Origin: a bacterium
GTDB taxonomy: Bacteria; UBA8248
Length of the DNA stretch: 34,805 nucleotides
NCBI GenBank assembly: GCA_022825065.1
Contig: JAJDYR010000042.1
Coordinates: 1 to 34,805, forward strand
Direction: 5' to 3'
In this document: one piece after another, positions 1-7,192 of the stretch
How positions within the stretch are numbered: the stretch's first letter is position 1
Layout: the number at the start of each line of letters is the position of its first letter
Notes under the pieces: generated by a model
The model's input: the letters and a program-made list of their open reading frames with translations, nothing else
Databases searched by the model: none
Told to the model about the DNA's origin: nothing
Made by a program: the position numbers and the translations under genes

Positions 1-1333
1 TGAGTTCGACGAACAGGGTCATGATCATGGCGACGAGGCCGCCGGCCGTCATTCCGTTGTTCAGCAGGCCGCCCGCGAAGGTGGAGAAGTATTCGGGATA
101 GATGACGCCGTTCTGGAAGCCCACGCCCGCCCAGAACGCGATGCCCGCCACCAGGCCCTTTCGGTAGTCGATGCCGTCCTGAATGACCATCCGCATGCCG
201 ACAATGAAGAGCATCGCCAGCAATACGGTCATGTAGGCCGCGGCGACCGGACCCGGTATCGCCAGCACCACGGCGACGAACTTGGGCAGAAACGCCAGGG
301 AGAGGAACACCAGCCCGGCGGCGACTCCGACGCTGCGCGCGCCGACGCCGGTGAGCTCGGTGACGGAAACGCTCGTCGAATAGGTCGTGTTCGGCACCGT
401 CGCCAAAAGGCCCGAGAGCAGGTTGCCCACCCCGTCGGCGGCCACCGCGCCCTGCACCGCCTTGAAATCCACCGCCCGGGGCCGCCGCCAGGATACGCGC
501 TGGATGGCGGCGCCGTCGCCCACGGTCTCGATGGCGCCGATCAGGGTCACGAAAATGAATCCCGGCAGGAGCGTCCAGAACACCGGCCCGAAGCTCAGGT
601 CCAGGCCGGGCCATGCGCCCTGGGGAAGGCCGATCCACGGAGTCCCGGCGACGCGGGCCGTATCGTAGATGCCGAAATAGAGTCCGACGAACGAGCCTGC
701 GGCCACGCCGATCACCGGCGCCCACAGGCGCAGCGCCCCCGCCGCCTTCAGCGCGATGCCGAGGATGACGGCTACGGTCGCCAGCGCGCTCAGCGGGGCG
801 GCGAGCGGCGGGCTGCCCTTCGGCACGTCATCGAGCATGCCGAAGATGATGGGCATCACCGTCACCGCTATCAGCATGATGACGGTTCCCGCCACGGTCG
901 GCGTCAGCACCCGCCGGAACAGGGAGAGCCGCTCGGAAAGCACGAACTGAAACAGCGAGGAGGCGAGGACCAGCGTGGCGAGCATCCCCGGCCCTCCCCG
1001 AGCGAGCGCCGCGATGCAGACGGCGATGAAGGCGCCCGAGGTGCCCATGATGAGCACGTAGCCCGCGCCGAAGCGGCCGATCCGGCGAGCCTGGAGCATC
1101 GTGGTCGCGCCGCAGATCGCCAACGCGGCGAACACCGCCCACGAGAGATAGTCCTCGGTACCGCCGGCGGCGCGCACCACGATCGCGGGCGCGAACACGA
1201 TGCCGCCCGCACACAGGGCGGCGAGTTGCAAGCCCAGGCCGAACGCGAGCAGTGGCGGCGGCTTCTCGTCGGCTTCGTAGCGTACGTCGGTGTTCGTGTG
1301 CTGGTCGGAATTCTCGGCGTTCAATATCGCATC
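1..1333 (-). CDS. NCS2 family xanthine/uracil permease, partial (3' end outside window)
   Basis: The minus-strand frame with no internal ATG encodes a polytopic membrane protein of the nucleobase:cation symporter-2 family, which imports xanthine, uracil or urate with protons. It shows the typical opening (YEADEKPPPLLAFGLGLQ, about residues 17-34 counted from 1333). In the middle lies the family's acidic segment (IGAIETVGDGAA), followed by the GVGNLLSGLL and NTTYSTSVSVTELTGV motifs and then LPKFVAVVLAIPGP. About 440 codons are visible, close to the family's full length, so only the extreme C-terminus is missing. The start is a problem. The only ATG (1331-1333) is followed three codons later by an in-frame TGA (1322-1324), and no ATG, GTG or TTG occurs between that stop and the conserved opening. 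The next usual start, TTG at 1229-1231, would cut into the conserved region. The gene may use a rare start or carry a nonsense mutation. Confidence 0.85.
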
Positions 1334-1724
1334 CTTCCCGGCTGGAAAACGGGTCTGTGGTGGGGCGGAAACCTGCGTCCGGCGCCCTCGCAACGGAGCG
1401 GTAAGTTTCTCACACCTCTTTCGGCCCCTCAAGAAAAAAGCCCGGCGCAACCCGTGGACGGGCGAAAACCGGCGATACGGTATGATGCCGGGGAGTTTCG
1501 GAAGAGGATCACTTTTTGTATTTTTCCGGCGAAAAGTTGCATTTTTGTTGACGAAGCGGCTTCGGTACATATATTTTGGGATGTTGTTTCTTTTGCCTGA
1601 ACGGAAAATCGGCAACGCAGCCACGCTCACCCGGACGCCGGGGCACGGAGCCACGGCCAGGGAAAGAACGGAACACTGCCTGCTTGCGGGCGGGCCCGGC
1701 TCATCACCTGGAGAACTCGAAGCA
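1334..1724. other. Intergenic region between divergent permease and RiPP precursor
   Basis: This stretch separates the minus-strand permease from the plus-strand precursor gene. It holds the plus-strand promoter at 1548-1575 and a long GC-rich leader of about 140 nt. Open frames here on both strands have no recognisable protein content. No clear terminator or operator repeat was seen. Confidence 0.6.
1548..1575 (+). promoter_or_regulatory. Sigma70-like promoter for the NHLP precursor
   Basis: TTGACG (1548-1553) and TATATT (1570-1575) are separated by 16 nt. Each matches five of six consensus positions. The predicted transcript would start near 1582 and run about 140 nt before the GTG start of the precursor gene. 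It lies in an AT-richer patch of an otherwise GC-rich region, which supports a real promoter. Confidence 0.55.
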
Positions 1725-2012
1725 GTGAAAACCGTAGAGGAAATACGCGAGGATATTATCAGAAAAGCAAGCGAGAACGAGGCATTCCGCGCCGAATTGC
1801 TGGCCGACCCCAAGGACGCCATCGAAAAGGAACTGGGGGTCACCATTCCCGAGGGGTTCAAGATCGGCGTTCACGAAGACAACATCATGAGCATCAACCT
1901 GGTGTTGCCTCCGGCCGAGTTGAGCGAGGCGGACCTGAGCGCCGTCGTGGCCGGCTCGCAGTCGTGGCAAGACTTCGCCAACGCCTGGAACAGCTTGAAC
2001 CAGAACTCCTGA
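1725..2012 (+). CDS. NHLP-leader RiPP precursor peptide
   Basis: This 95-aa protein matches the nitrile-hydratase-like leader peptide (NHLP) class of RiPP precursors. A helical leader contains FRAELLADPKDAIEKELGV (residues 21-39). It is followed by IPEGFKIGVHED (41-52), a hydrophobic strand ending in LVLPP (59-63), then ELSEADLSAVVAG (65-77), which ends in the usual processing site. Cleavage after Gly77 would free an 18-residue core, SQSWQDFANAWNSLNQNS. The core has no Cys or Thr but four Ser, four Asn, three Gln, two Trp and one Phe, so lanthionine and thiazole chemistry through Cys is ruled out. The GTG start was chosen because GGAGA lies 10 nt upstream and the leader homology begins at once. 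The same frame stays open back to 1290 but upstream residues are meaningless. No recognisable maturase or exporter is adjacent; only the 2209-3306 gene follows in the same direction. Confidence 0.82.
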   Translation: MKTVEEIREDIIRKASENEAFRAELLADPKDAIEKELGVTIPEGFKIGVHEDNIMSINLVLPPAELSEADLSAVVAGSQSWQDFANAWNSLNQNS

Positions 2013-2208
2013 TGCGGTATACCGAAAAAGTTCCATAATCTACTTGACAGGTTTGCCGAAACGCCCCGGGGAGAGGGTTGGTTAAGGATGCCGTATTGTG
2101 GGTTCGATCGGCTCTGTGGCCCGCTTCGCTGAAGAGAGGCCGGGGAGCCGGACCCGGTCATCACCGCCTTCCCCCCAATGTATGTATCCCGTTCAGGAAC
2201 AGGGTTCG

Positions 2209-3306
2209 ATGATGTCTGAGAATTTCGGGGACGTCTTTCCAAGGTTGCGCCGCTTCGTTCCACCGGCCTTGCTCGATGGCCCGTGGTGGGAGCGCCTGGT
2301 GGATCGCGTCGGGGAGCTCCCGAGCTGGCTGACCCTGAATTACGCGGCCTTCGAGTTCCGGCTGGGAGACGCTGCGCCCGCCGCCGACTATTTCGTATCG
2401 GTTACGCCCGATCGCCCGTCCATGGAGTATTACGTTCGCCTGGGCGAGGACGCAAAGCCCGGCTCCCCGGAGGCGGCCCTCGGCCGGGCCTACGCCCTCA
2501 TGAACGGGGCGGGTCCCCCTTCCGAATCCTCTCTCGCCGGCTGGTTCAGGGCGTCGATGCTCGAGTACGACATCGCGGAGGTCCCCTCGAACCTGACCCC
2601 GGCTCCTGGCGTGTTCCTGGCGCTCAAGCCTCAATCCGAACTGGATGAAGGGGTCGCGGGCTCAAGAACGCCCCGCCGCCTGGCCGCCACCATCGCGAGC
2701 GCCGTGGGGTGGGAGGAAGACGAGGAGGAGCGCCTCGCCGTGGAGCGGACCTTCGCCGCCCTGCCCCGCACCGGCGTGGTGGACCAGATCGGCGCCGTGC
2801 CCGAGCGCGGGCCGCGATCCATCCGCCTGATCGTGGACGGGCTGAAACTGCGCAACGTGCCCGCGTTCCTGAAGCGGCTGAAATGGGACGGCTCCACCCG
2901 GAAAGTGATGGACACGCTGGAGGAGATGCGCGACATGACGCCCGTCTTCCGGCTGGCGCTGGACGTCGCGGCGAACGGCGTGGGGCCGCGCCTGGGTCTC
3001 GAGATGTACAGGCCGAGGAAACCCTCGAACTTAGACTACTGGCTCACGTCGGGGCGCAACGCCTGGCGTCCCGTCGTGGACTACCTCGAGCAGATGGAAT
3101 GGTGCCTGCCGGAGAAAGGAGACGGCCTCCGCGCCTTCCCGGGAATCGAGCGGCTCTTCGAGGAAAAGGGCATGTCCATCCTGTATAAGGGAATCAACCA
3201 CTTCAAGCTCTCGATCGAGGGCGACGCCGTGGAAGCCAAGGCCTACGCCGCCCTCGCCTACTTCCGGCTCTACGCGGATTCGGAGGGGGAGGCGGGGGCT
3301 GGGTGA
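2209..3306 (+). CDS. Uncharacterised 365-aa protein next to the RiPP precursor
   Basis: No enzyme family is assigned with certainty. The protein is soluble, with no signal peptide or membrane segment. Its C-terminal half contains a run of alternating strands: RSIRLIVDGL, then FLKRLKWDGS, FRLALDVAANGVGPRLGLEM, and finally YKGINHFKLSIEGD followed by VEAKAYAALAYF. From memory, this RxIRL / LKxxxWxG / GPRxGLE / KAY pattern recurs in unannotated proteins encoded near NHLP or Nif11-type precursor peptides; that is an impression and not a database result. The gene lies about 200 nt downstream of the precursor on the same strand and may be its maturation or immunity partner. The start at the first of two tandem ATGs was chosen because CAGGG sits just upstream. 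Upstream ATG and GTG codons in the same frame add only low-complexity residues. Confidence 0.7.
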   Translation: MMSENFGDVFPRLRRFVPPALLDGPWWERLVDRVGELPSWLTLNYAAFEFRLGDAAPAADYFVSVTPDRPSMEYYVRLGEDAKPGSPEAALGRAYALMNGAGPPSESSLAGWFRASMLEYDIAEVPSNLTPAPGVFLALKPQSELDEGVAGSRTPRRLAATIASAVGWEEDEEERLAVERTFAALPRTGVVDQIGAVPERGPRSIRLIVDGLKLRNVPAFLKRLKWDGSTRKVMDTLEEMRDMTPVFRLALDVAANGVGPRLGLEMYRPRKPSNLDYWLTSGRNAWRPVVDYLEQMEWCLPEKGDGLRAFPGIERLFEEKGMSILYKGINHFKLSIEGDAVEAKAYAALAYFRLYADSEGEAGAG

Positions 3307-3316
3307 TCTGGGGGGC

Positions 3317-3345
3317 TTGACAAGAAAACCCCGATAGCGTAAATT
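3317..3345 (+). promoter_or_regulatory. Possible sigma70-like promoter at the island edge
   Basis: A perfect TTGACA (3317-3322) is followed after 17 nt by TAAATT (3340-3345), four of six against the -10 consensus, in a sharply AT-richer stretch directly after the GC-rich gene ending at 3306. It points toward the transposase remnant and the PIN module. It could be an outward or internal promoter of the decayed insertion element. Confidence 0.35.
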
Positions 3346-3419
3346 ATACGAAAATAAACAAAGCTAATTTTCCCCGTCATCAACTCAACCAACAAGAGCA
3401 CCTTACAGGGGATTCATTC

Positions 3420-3747
3420 ATGGCACGTGAATCTTGGGGCAAAACGTACATGGATGAGCATACTTCCTGCCAGGATATGCGCGGATTTGACCTTGACTCC
3501 TTGAAGCACGGCGTCGGTGGTCATGCGAAGAATCAGACCCATACGTATGGCGTAGAGTCATTATGAGCCATGCTCAAGCAAACCCAAGACGCCGTTTTTC
3601 ACTGGATGGGTATGAAACATTTTGCGCGATTAATCACTGAGTATATGAGCCGTCAAAAAACCGTCCCATGGACACCTTGAAACAAATTGTATTCTTTTTC
3701 TCGGCATGGGCAACAGAAGGCTCCACTACAAAGACTTGATTTCATAA
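3420..3747 (+). pseudogene. Degenerate IS1595/ISXO2-type transposase, C-terminal part
   Basis: Translated from 3420, the frame gives the C-terminal part of a DDE transposase of the IS1595 group: HGVGGHAKNQTHTYGVES, then AMLKQTQDAVFHWMGMKHF and ITEYMSRQK. The usual Trp codon in the ESxWxMLK motif has become TGA (3564-3566). Homology continues in a second frame (MDTLKQIVFF) and finishes in a third as GNRRLHYKDLIS, ending with TAA at 3745-3747, the typical end of this family. That makes one nonsense mutation and at least two frameshifts. The N-terminal two thirds, with the first catalytic acidic residues, is absent, so the element cannot move by itself. Clear terminal inverted repeats could not be identified. 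It marks the left part of the AT-richer accessory island. Confidence 0.8.
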
Positions 3748-3791
3748 CGCACTCTGACAGAAACTAAAGGGGTCAGAGAGGACTAAACAAC

Positions 3792-4535
3792 ATGGCTACG
3801 CCGGATAAAATTCCTACCGACCTTACCATTGACTTGGGAGACGACTTGTCCCCCAACGATTTTGTTGCGGCTATTCGCAATTTTATGGGTTACGTCGCCG
3901 AGATTACTGATTCGCAAAAAGGCGATGGGGCTGACATTACATGGACTGTTCGCGTTCACGAAGGGAGTGCATTGGTTGGAGTAGAACCAGACCCATCTGC
4001 ACCGAAATCTAGGTTAGCAATGATTTACAAGAAAGCAAGACATGGACCAACAGCACTAGCTAACGGCAACATTGAAGATGCGGGTTTATCTGAAAAGGCG
4101 ATAGATCATTTGAAAAATTTATCTAACTTGGTTGGGAAGCATCAAAACGGTAAGGGTGTCAATCTTTGGGTTGAGAAGAAACCGATAAATATAAGCTCCG
4201 GAATAGCGAAGGTTATCAGAGAGGATTGGAGAAGCGATTACTACGACTTTGGAACGGTTGAAGGCAGGTTGGAGGCCATTCTAGACGCCGGCGGTGGATT
4301 AAAGATCAGAGTCAGAGATTTCCTTTATCCGCGTGCTATCAATTGTGTTGTACCGGAGAGCCTGATTAACAAAGTACTTGACAACTTCCGGCGTCGTGTC
4401 GAAATAGAGGGGCGTATCCACTATCGTCGTAATGGCACTCCCATGAGTATTGAAGTCGAAGTGATCCAAGAATTGCCGGAAGATGATGACTTGCCTACAG
4501 CGGATGATGTGCGTGGAATAATGGCAGGCACATAA
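3792..4535 (+). CDS. Uncharacterised 247-aa protein coupled to a PIN-domain nuclease
   Basis: No family was recognised. The protein is soluble and acidic at both ends, with an alternating alpha/beta look: residues 1-60 include TIDLGDDLSPNDFVAAIRNF, and the C-terminal part includes a strand-rich segment (RVEIEGRIHYRRNG) ending in an acidic tail with DDDLPTADDV. No helix-turn-helix or AbrB/MazE-like antitoxin fold is evident. Its TAA stop overlaps the ATG of the next gene by one base (TAATG), so the two are translationally coupled and probably act together. By position it could be the antitoxin or sensor of the PIN protein, although it is far larger than ordinary VapB antitoxins (70-100 aa). 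Base composition is more AT-rich than the flanking catabolic genes, consistent with transfer. Confidence 0.75.
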   Translation: MATPDKIPTDLTIDLGDDLSPNDFVAAIRNFMGYVAEITDSQKGDGADITWTVRVHEGSALVGVEPDPSAPKSRLAMIYKKARHGPTALANGNIEDAGLSEKAIDHLKNLSNLVGKHQNGKGVNLWVEKKPINISSGIAKVIREDWRSDYYDFGTVEGRLEAILDAGGGLKIRVRDFLYPRAINCVVPESLINKVLDNFRRRVEIEGRIHYRRNGTPMSIEVEVIQELPEDDDLPTADDVRGIMAGT

Positions 4536-5014
4536 TGGTCGAAAAGATTTATTGGGACAGTGATTGTTTTCTTGGCTACTTTCAAAACGAGGAAGGGAAA
4601 GTAGAAAAATGCGATGGAGTGTTGCAAAAGGCTGACAGAGGAGACGTGATCATCGTCACATCGGCTCTTACGATTGCTGAAGTCTTATGGAAGCGTGGTG
4701 CTCCACGGCTTACGAAGGACAAGGCTGAGATAGTGCGAAGATTCTTTCGACGCAGCTACATACGTGTTTACAATGTTTCGAGGAAAATCGCTGAGTCAGC
4801 ACAAGATCTTGTTTGGGATCACTCCATCAAACCAAAAGATGCCATTCATGTTGCGACGGCAATTAACCTCATGGTAGATGCTCTTGAAACTTTCGATGAA
4901 GACTTAATTGGAAAGAGTGGCACTGTTGGAACGCCACTCCTTCTTATTCGAGAACCGCAACCATCAGCACAAAGGAGACTTAATTTCCCAAGACCAGGAG
5001 AGACACAAACTTAA
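4535..5014 (+). CDS. PIN-domain ribonuclease (VapC-like)
   Basis: This 159-aa protein has the PIN-domain layout of metal-dependent RNases. The first acidic residue is Asp8 in KIYWDSDCFLGYF, Glu49 lies in TSALTIAEVLW, Asp102 in KPKDAIHVATA, and Asp121 or Asp123 in LETFDEDL. All four acidic positions expected for two-metal catalysis are therefore present. Members of this fold usually act as toxins that cleave tRNA or rRNA and are held inactive by a partner protein. The upstream 247-aa gene overlaps by one base and is the likely partner. The protein extends about 25 residues beyond the domain with a Pro- and Arg-rich tail. Which RNA it cuts cannot be inferred. Confidence 0.82.
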   Translation: MVEKIYWDSDCFLGYFQNEEGKVEKCDGVLQKADRGDVIIVTSALTIAEVLWKRGAPRLTKDKAEIVRRFFRRSYIRVYNVSRKIAESAQDLVWDHSIKPKDAIHVATAINLMVDALETFDEDLIGKSGTVGTPLLLIREPQPSAQRRLNFPRPGETQT

Positions 5015-5410
5015 ACTAGGGGAAAATTGTACGAAAAAATATTCCGCCGAACCGCCATGTCGAAATAGAGATGCCATCACCGATACTGGCCACCTAGAAA
5101 ACGTAGTCTACGCCATCATCCTACGCCCGCCACAGTAGCAATGGTACTACCTAAAGAAACCCGGCAAGTAAGGCGGTGTGAGTCAAACCTTATATAGTTT
5201 CCTAAAATCAAACTCTAACTCCACACCCTGTAGGCTGAATTTAACCTAGTATTTAGTACTCTGAACTTTGATGAGATAATAACAGGCTTGTGCGACGCAC
5301 TTTTCGTTCAAGATGCAAGGCTTCTCCCGTCGCATCATTATCCGCTTCGATAGTGAGCATGTACACGCCGCCTGACTCACCAACTATCACTGAATGAGGG
5401 AGACCCCGCC
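5015..5410. other. AT-rich intergenic stretch with higB remains
   Basis: This region lies between the PIN gene and higA. Its last third holds the apparent degraded 3' end of a HigB toxin gene (5319-5393). The rest has short open frames without recognisable content. No convincing promoter or terminator was found. Confidence 0.5.
5319..5393 (+). pseudogene. Remnant of a HigB-type toxin gene, 3' end
   Basis: The frame reads [18 protein letters not shown], a TGA at 5373-5375, then LTNYH and TGA at 5391-5393. This resembles the C-terminus of HigB/RelE-type toxins, where a WRIxFRF strand is followed by an acidic turn, an AYDVE-like strand and a final DYH. It sits directly before an intact higA, exactly where higB normally lies. 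The internal stop and the lack of upstream homology indicate decay. The match is short, so this rests on pattern and position together. Confidence 0.5.
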
Positions 5411-5704
5411 ATGCCCATGAAGAATCCGCCGCATCCCGGCAAGGTCGTGCGCGTCTCGTGCCTGGAGCCGCTGGGGTTAAGCGTGACCGAAGGCGCCAAG
5501 GCGCTGGGCGTCAGCCGCCAGGCGCTCTCGAACCTGGTGAACGGGCGTGCGCGGGTGTCCGCCGAGATGGCGATACGCCTCGCCAAGGCGTTCGGCTCGA
5601 CGACGGAGACCTGGATACGCCTCCAGACGGCGTACGACATCGCGCGGGCGCTCGAGCGAGAGGATGAGATCGAGGTGGAGCGCTACGAGCCGCAGCCGGC
5701 GTGA
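5411..5704 (+). CDS. higA: HigA-family addiction-module antitoxin (XRE/Cro-type)
   Basis: This 97-aa protein carries the hallmarks of the HigA family: an N-terminal PPHPGKVVR segment, a helix-turn-helix across about residues 24-50 ([20 protein letters not shown], then [19 protein letters not shown]), and a tail with [13 protein letters not shown]. HigA binds its own promoter and neutralises the ribosome-dependent RNase HigB, which is normally encoded immediately upstream. Here only decayed higB-like sequence precedes it, so the antitoxin appears to be an orphan. It may persist as a repressor or as protection against homologous toxins. The ATG follows a GAGGGAG ribosome-binding site with good spacing. 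Base composition returns to GC-rich from this gene onward. Confidence 0.88.
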   Translation: MPMKNPPHPGKVVRVSCLEPLGLSVTEGAKALGVSRQALSNLVNGRARVSAEMAIRLAKAFGSTTETWIRLQTAYDIARALEREDEIEVERYEPQPA

Positions 5705-5751
5705 GGCGCGCCGAATCGCCGCCCCCTCCTACAAGGAGAAATGCCGCGCAA

Positions 5752-6087
5752 TCACTCGTCTTGCTCTCCCTCGTCCTCCCCGGCGAAATTCGTGATCGTG
5801 ACGCTGCCGCCCGGAAACTCGGCGGTGATGTTCAGCCGCCCGCCCATCGCCTCGATGTAGGAGCGCAGGTTCGAGACGTACATGTCCGCCCGCCGCTCCA
5901 GCTTGGCGACCGCCGGCTGGTTCACTTTCAGCTTCCGGCCGAGCGCCTTCTGGGTCATCGCGCGCGCACGGCGCAACTCGTGAAGGGACATGGCGCGGCG
6001 AAGCCCGGCCTTGCGGGAGTCCACCCTCTTGCGGCGTTCCACCGGAAAATCCTTCGTTAGGTCGGTGAAGGCGCGGCGTCTGCTCAT
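5752..6087 (-). CDS. XRE-family helix-turn-helix regulator, third gene of the HEPN-MNT operon
   Basis: A 111-aa protein with a basic N-terminal extension and a helix-turn-helix at about residues 37-66 (HELRRARAMTQKALGRKLKV, then NQPAVAKLERRADMYVS). It continues with YIEAMGGRLNITAEFPGG. This layout is that of the XRE antitoxins usually paired with HigB/RelE-like toxins. No such toxin is adjacent. The gene begins 12 nt after mntA on the same strand with no clear Shine-Dalgarno of its own, so it is probably expressed from the hepT-mntA transcript. It could autoregulate that operon or be a leftover of another module. Confidence 0.82.
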   Translation of the reverse strand: MSRRRAFTDLTKDFPVERRKRVDSRKAGLRRAMSLHELRRARAMTQKALGRKLKVNQPAVAKLERRADMYVSNLRSYIEAMGGRLNITAEFPGGSVTITNFAGEDEGEQDE

Positions 6088-6099
6088 GGAATGCGAAAA

Positions 6100-6429
6100 T
6101 CAGGCCTTGTTTTCAAGCGCCGATTCCCCCGCTACGAGAACGATATGATCGGACAAGACTCGCTCGCGGAAGCGCTCCGGCATGGAATCCCACATGAAAA
6201 CGTCCACGCGAAACGGCAGGTTGCTCTCCTCGAAGGCTTCCTTGAGATCGTAGACTCCGCGGCTCCGGGCATGGCCAGCGAACACGACCATATCGAGATC
6301 GGAGTTGGGACGCGCTTTTCCCTTCGCGCGGGAGCCGTACACCCAGGCGGCGGTGTTCGGCAGATGCTCATCGAGCAAGGCCAAAATTTGCGTGCGCTGC
6401 GCTTCTGTGATGTCGACCCGTCCGCTCAT
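6100..6429 (-). CDS. mntA: MntA-like minimal nucleotidyltransferase (antitoxin)
   Basis: This 109-aa protein has the minimal nucleotidyltransferase signature GSRAKG followed by SDLDMVVF (about residues 32-50), and a third acidic residue in FRVDVFMWD. Proteins of this class transfer AMP from ATP onto a Tyr of the HEPN toxin and thereby silence it. Its ATG at 6427-6429 overlaps the end of the upstream HEPN gene by four bases (6426-6429), typical of these pairs. The longer open frame reaching 6696 was rejected because upstream residues are the out-of-frame shadow of the HEPN gene. All three catalytic acidic residues appear intact. Confidence 0.88.
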   Translation of the reverse strand: MSGRVDITEAQRTQILALLDEHLPNTAAWVYGSRAKGKARPNSDLDMVVFAGHARSRGVYDLKEAFEESNLPFRVDVFMWDSMPERFRERVLSDHIVLVAGESALENKA

Positions 6430-6842
6430 TCCCAACTCCGCCCGCTCATGGTTCGGTAAAGCCCCGCCGCGTCTTTGATGAAATCGCCGACAATCTCCAG
6501 GGCGGCTCGCGCCTTCTCGCCGCTGCAGGCGTGGGCGGTATCGACACGCCTGTCCGCATAGCCCAGCCAACGCTCCACAGGCGCGGGAATCAGGTCGTTC
6601 TCGAAGGCGAGCCTGAAAACGGGCTTGGGGCTGTTCGGAGAATCCGCGATTCCCAACTCTTCGACCAGGTATCGCTTGAGCACCTTCCACAGGCAATCGT
6701 AGCAGGTCTCGAAGCGCTGGATGACCGACTCGGCGACGGCTTCGCGGAGCAGTTGGGGCAACGCCTCGTCGAGTTCGTTGTGATTCTCGTATTGCTCCTC
6801 GAGGCGCTTGAGAGACATCCGAAAATTGTCGTACTCAACCAT
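6426..6842 (-). CDS. hepT: HEPN-domain protein of the HI0074/HepT family (toxin)
   Basis: This 138-aa all-helical protein matches the HI0074-type nucleotidyltransferase-partner family: an N-terminal YDNFRMSLKRLEEQYE helix, ESVIQRFETCYDCLWKVLKRY in the centre, and the HEPN RNase motif R-x4-H as R99-VDTA-H104. HepT toxins are RNases, including tRNA-targeting ones. Two features are unusual. The residue after the catalytic Arg is Val rather than the common Asn, and the position two after His, where the AMPylated Tyr of the RX4HXY motif should be, is Cys106. Start chosen at 6842, with GAGG six nt upstream; ATGs at 6845, 6854 and 6869 are alternatives. It overlaps mntA by four bases and leads a hepT-mntA-xre operon. 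Confidence 0.85.
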   Translation of the reverse strand: MVEYDNFRMSLKRLEEQYENHNELDEALPQLLREAVAESVIQRFETCYDCLWKVLKRYLVEELGIADSPNSPKPVFRLAFENDLIPAPVERWLGYADRRVDTAHACSGEKARAALEIVGDFIKDAAGLYRTMSGRSWE

Positions 6843-7093
6843 CATGCGCCTCATTACGCCGGGAAACAATCATTCGCATCAAACCCGGCCATCATCCCAC
6901 AAGACATGGATTCGTCAACGAATCGACACCCGCATTACCCCGCATTTGCGGCGCGCGCGGGCGGGGGAGGCTCGGGTAAGTTTCAGAAAGCGTTTTCCGG
7001 GAGGGCGCACGATGGCTGCGGACATTCAGAGGACGCGCTTCCCGGAATGACGCATGAGGAGCGCGAGAATCCATGATAACTCAAATAATCATA

Positions 7094-7135
7094 TTTTCGA
7101 TAAAATTCGAGAAATTCACGGGGTTTTTCGATAAA
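7094..7135. repeat. 11-bp direct repeat spaced 31 bp
   Basis: TTTTCGATAAA occurs at 7094-7104 and again at 7125-7135. The start-to-start distance of 31 bp is close to three turns of B-DNA. It lies in the most AT-rich part of the intergenic region upstream of hepT. It could be an operator for the XRE protein or a remnant of a mobile-element end; no direct evidence for either. Confidence 0.45.
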
Positions 7136-7192
7136 TTTCTGAAAATGTATCTCTTCGTAAATGATTGTAATATAAAGAGTTTACCGAAATAC

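Noticed and set aside
1290..1724. Extending the NHLP precursor upstream to the ATG at 1290 (240-aa frame)
   Set aside because: The upstream residues show no family pattern, the promoter lies inside this stretch, and the GTG at 1725 has its own ribosome site.
1690..2167. Short similarity between CCCGGCTCATCACC near 1700 and CCCGGTCATCACC near 2155
   Set aside because: The match is only about 13 bases with an indel in GC-rich sequence. Not convincing as a repeat.
6430..6696. Longer N-terminus for MntA
   Set aside because: The extra residues come from reading the HEPN gene out of frame. The ATG at 6429 gives the usual four-base overlap.
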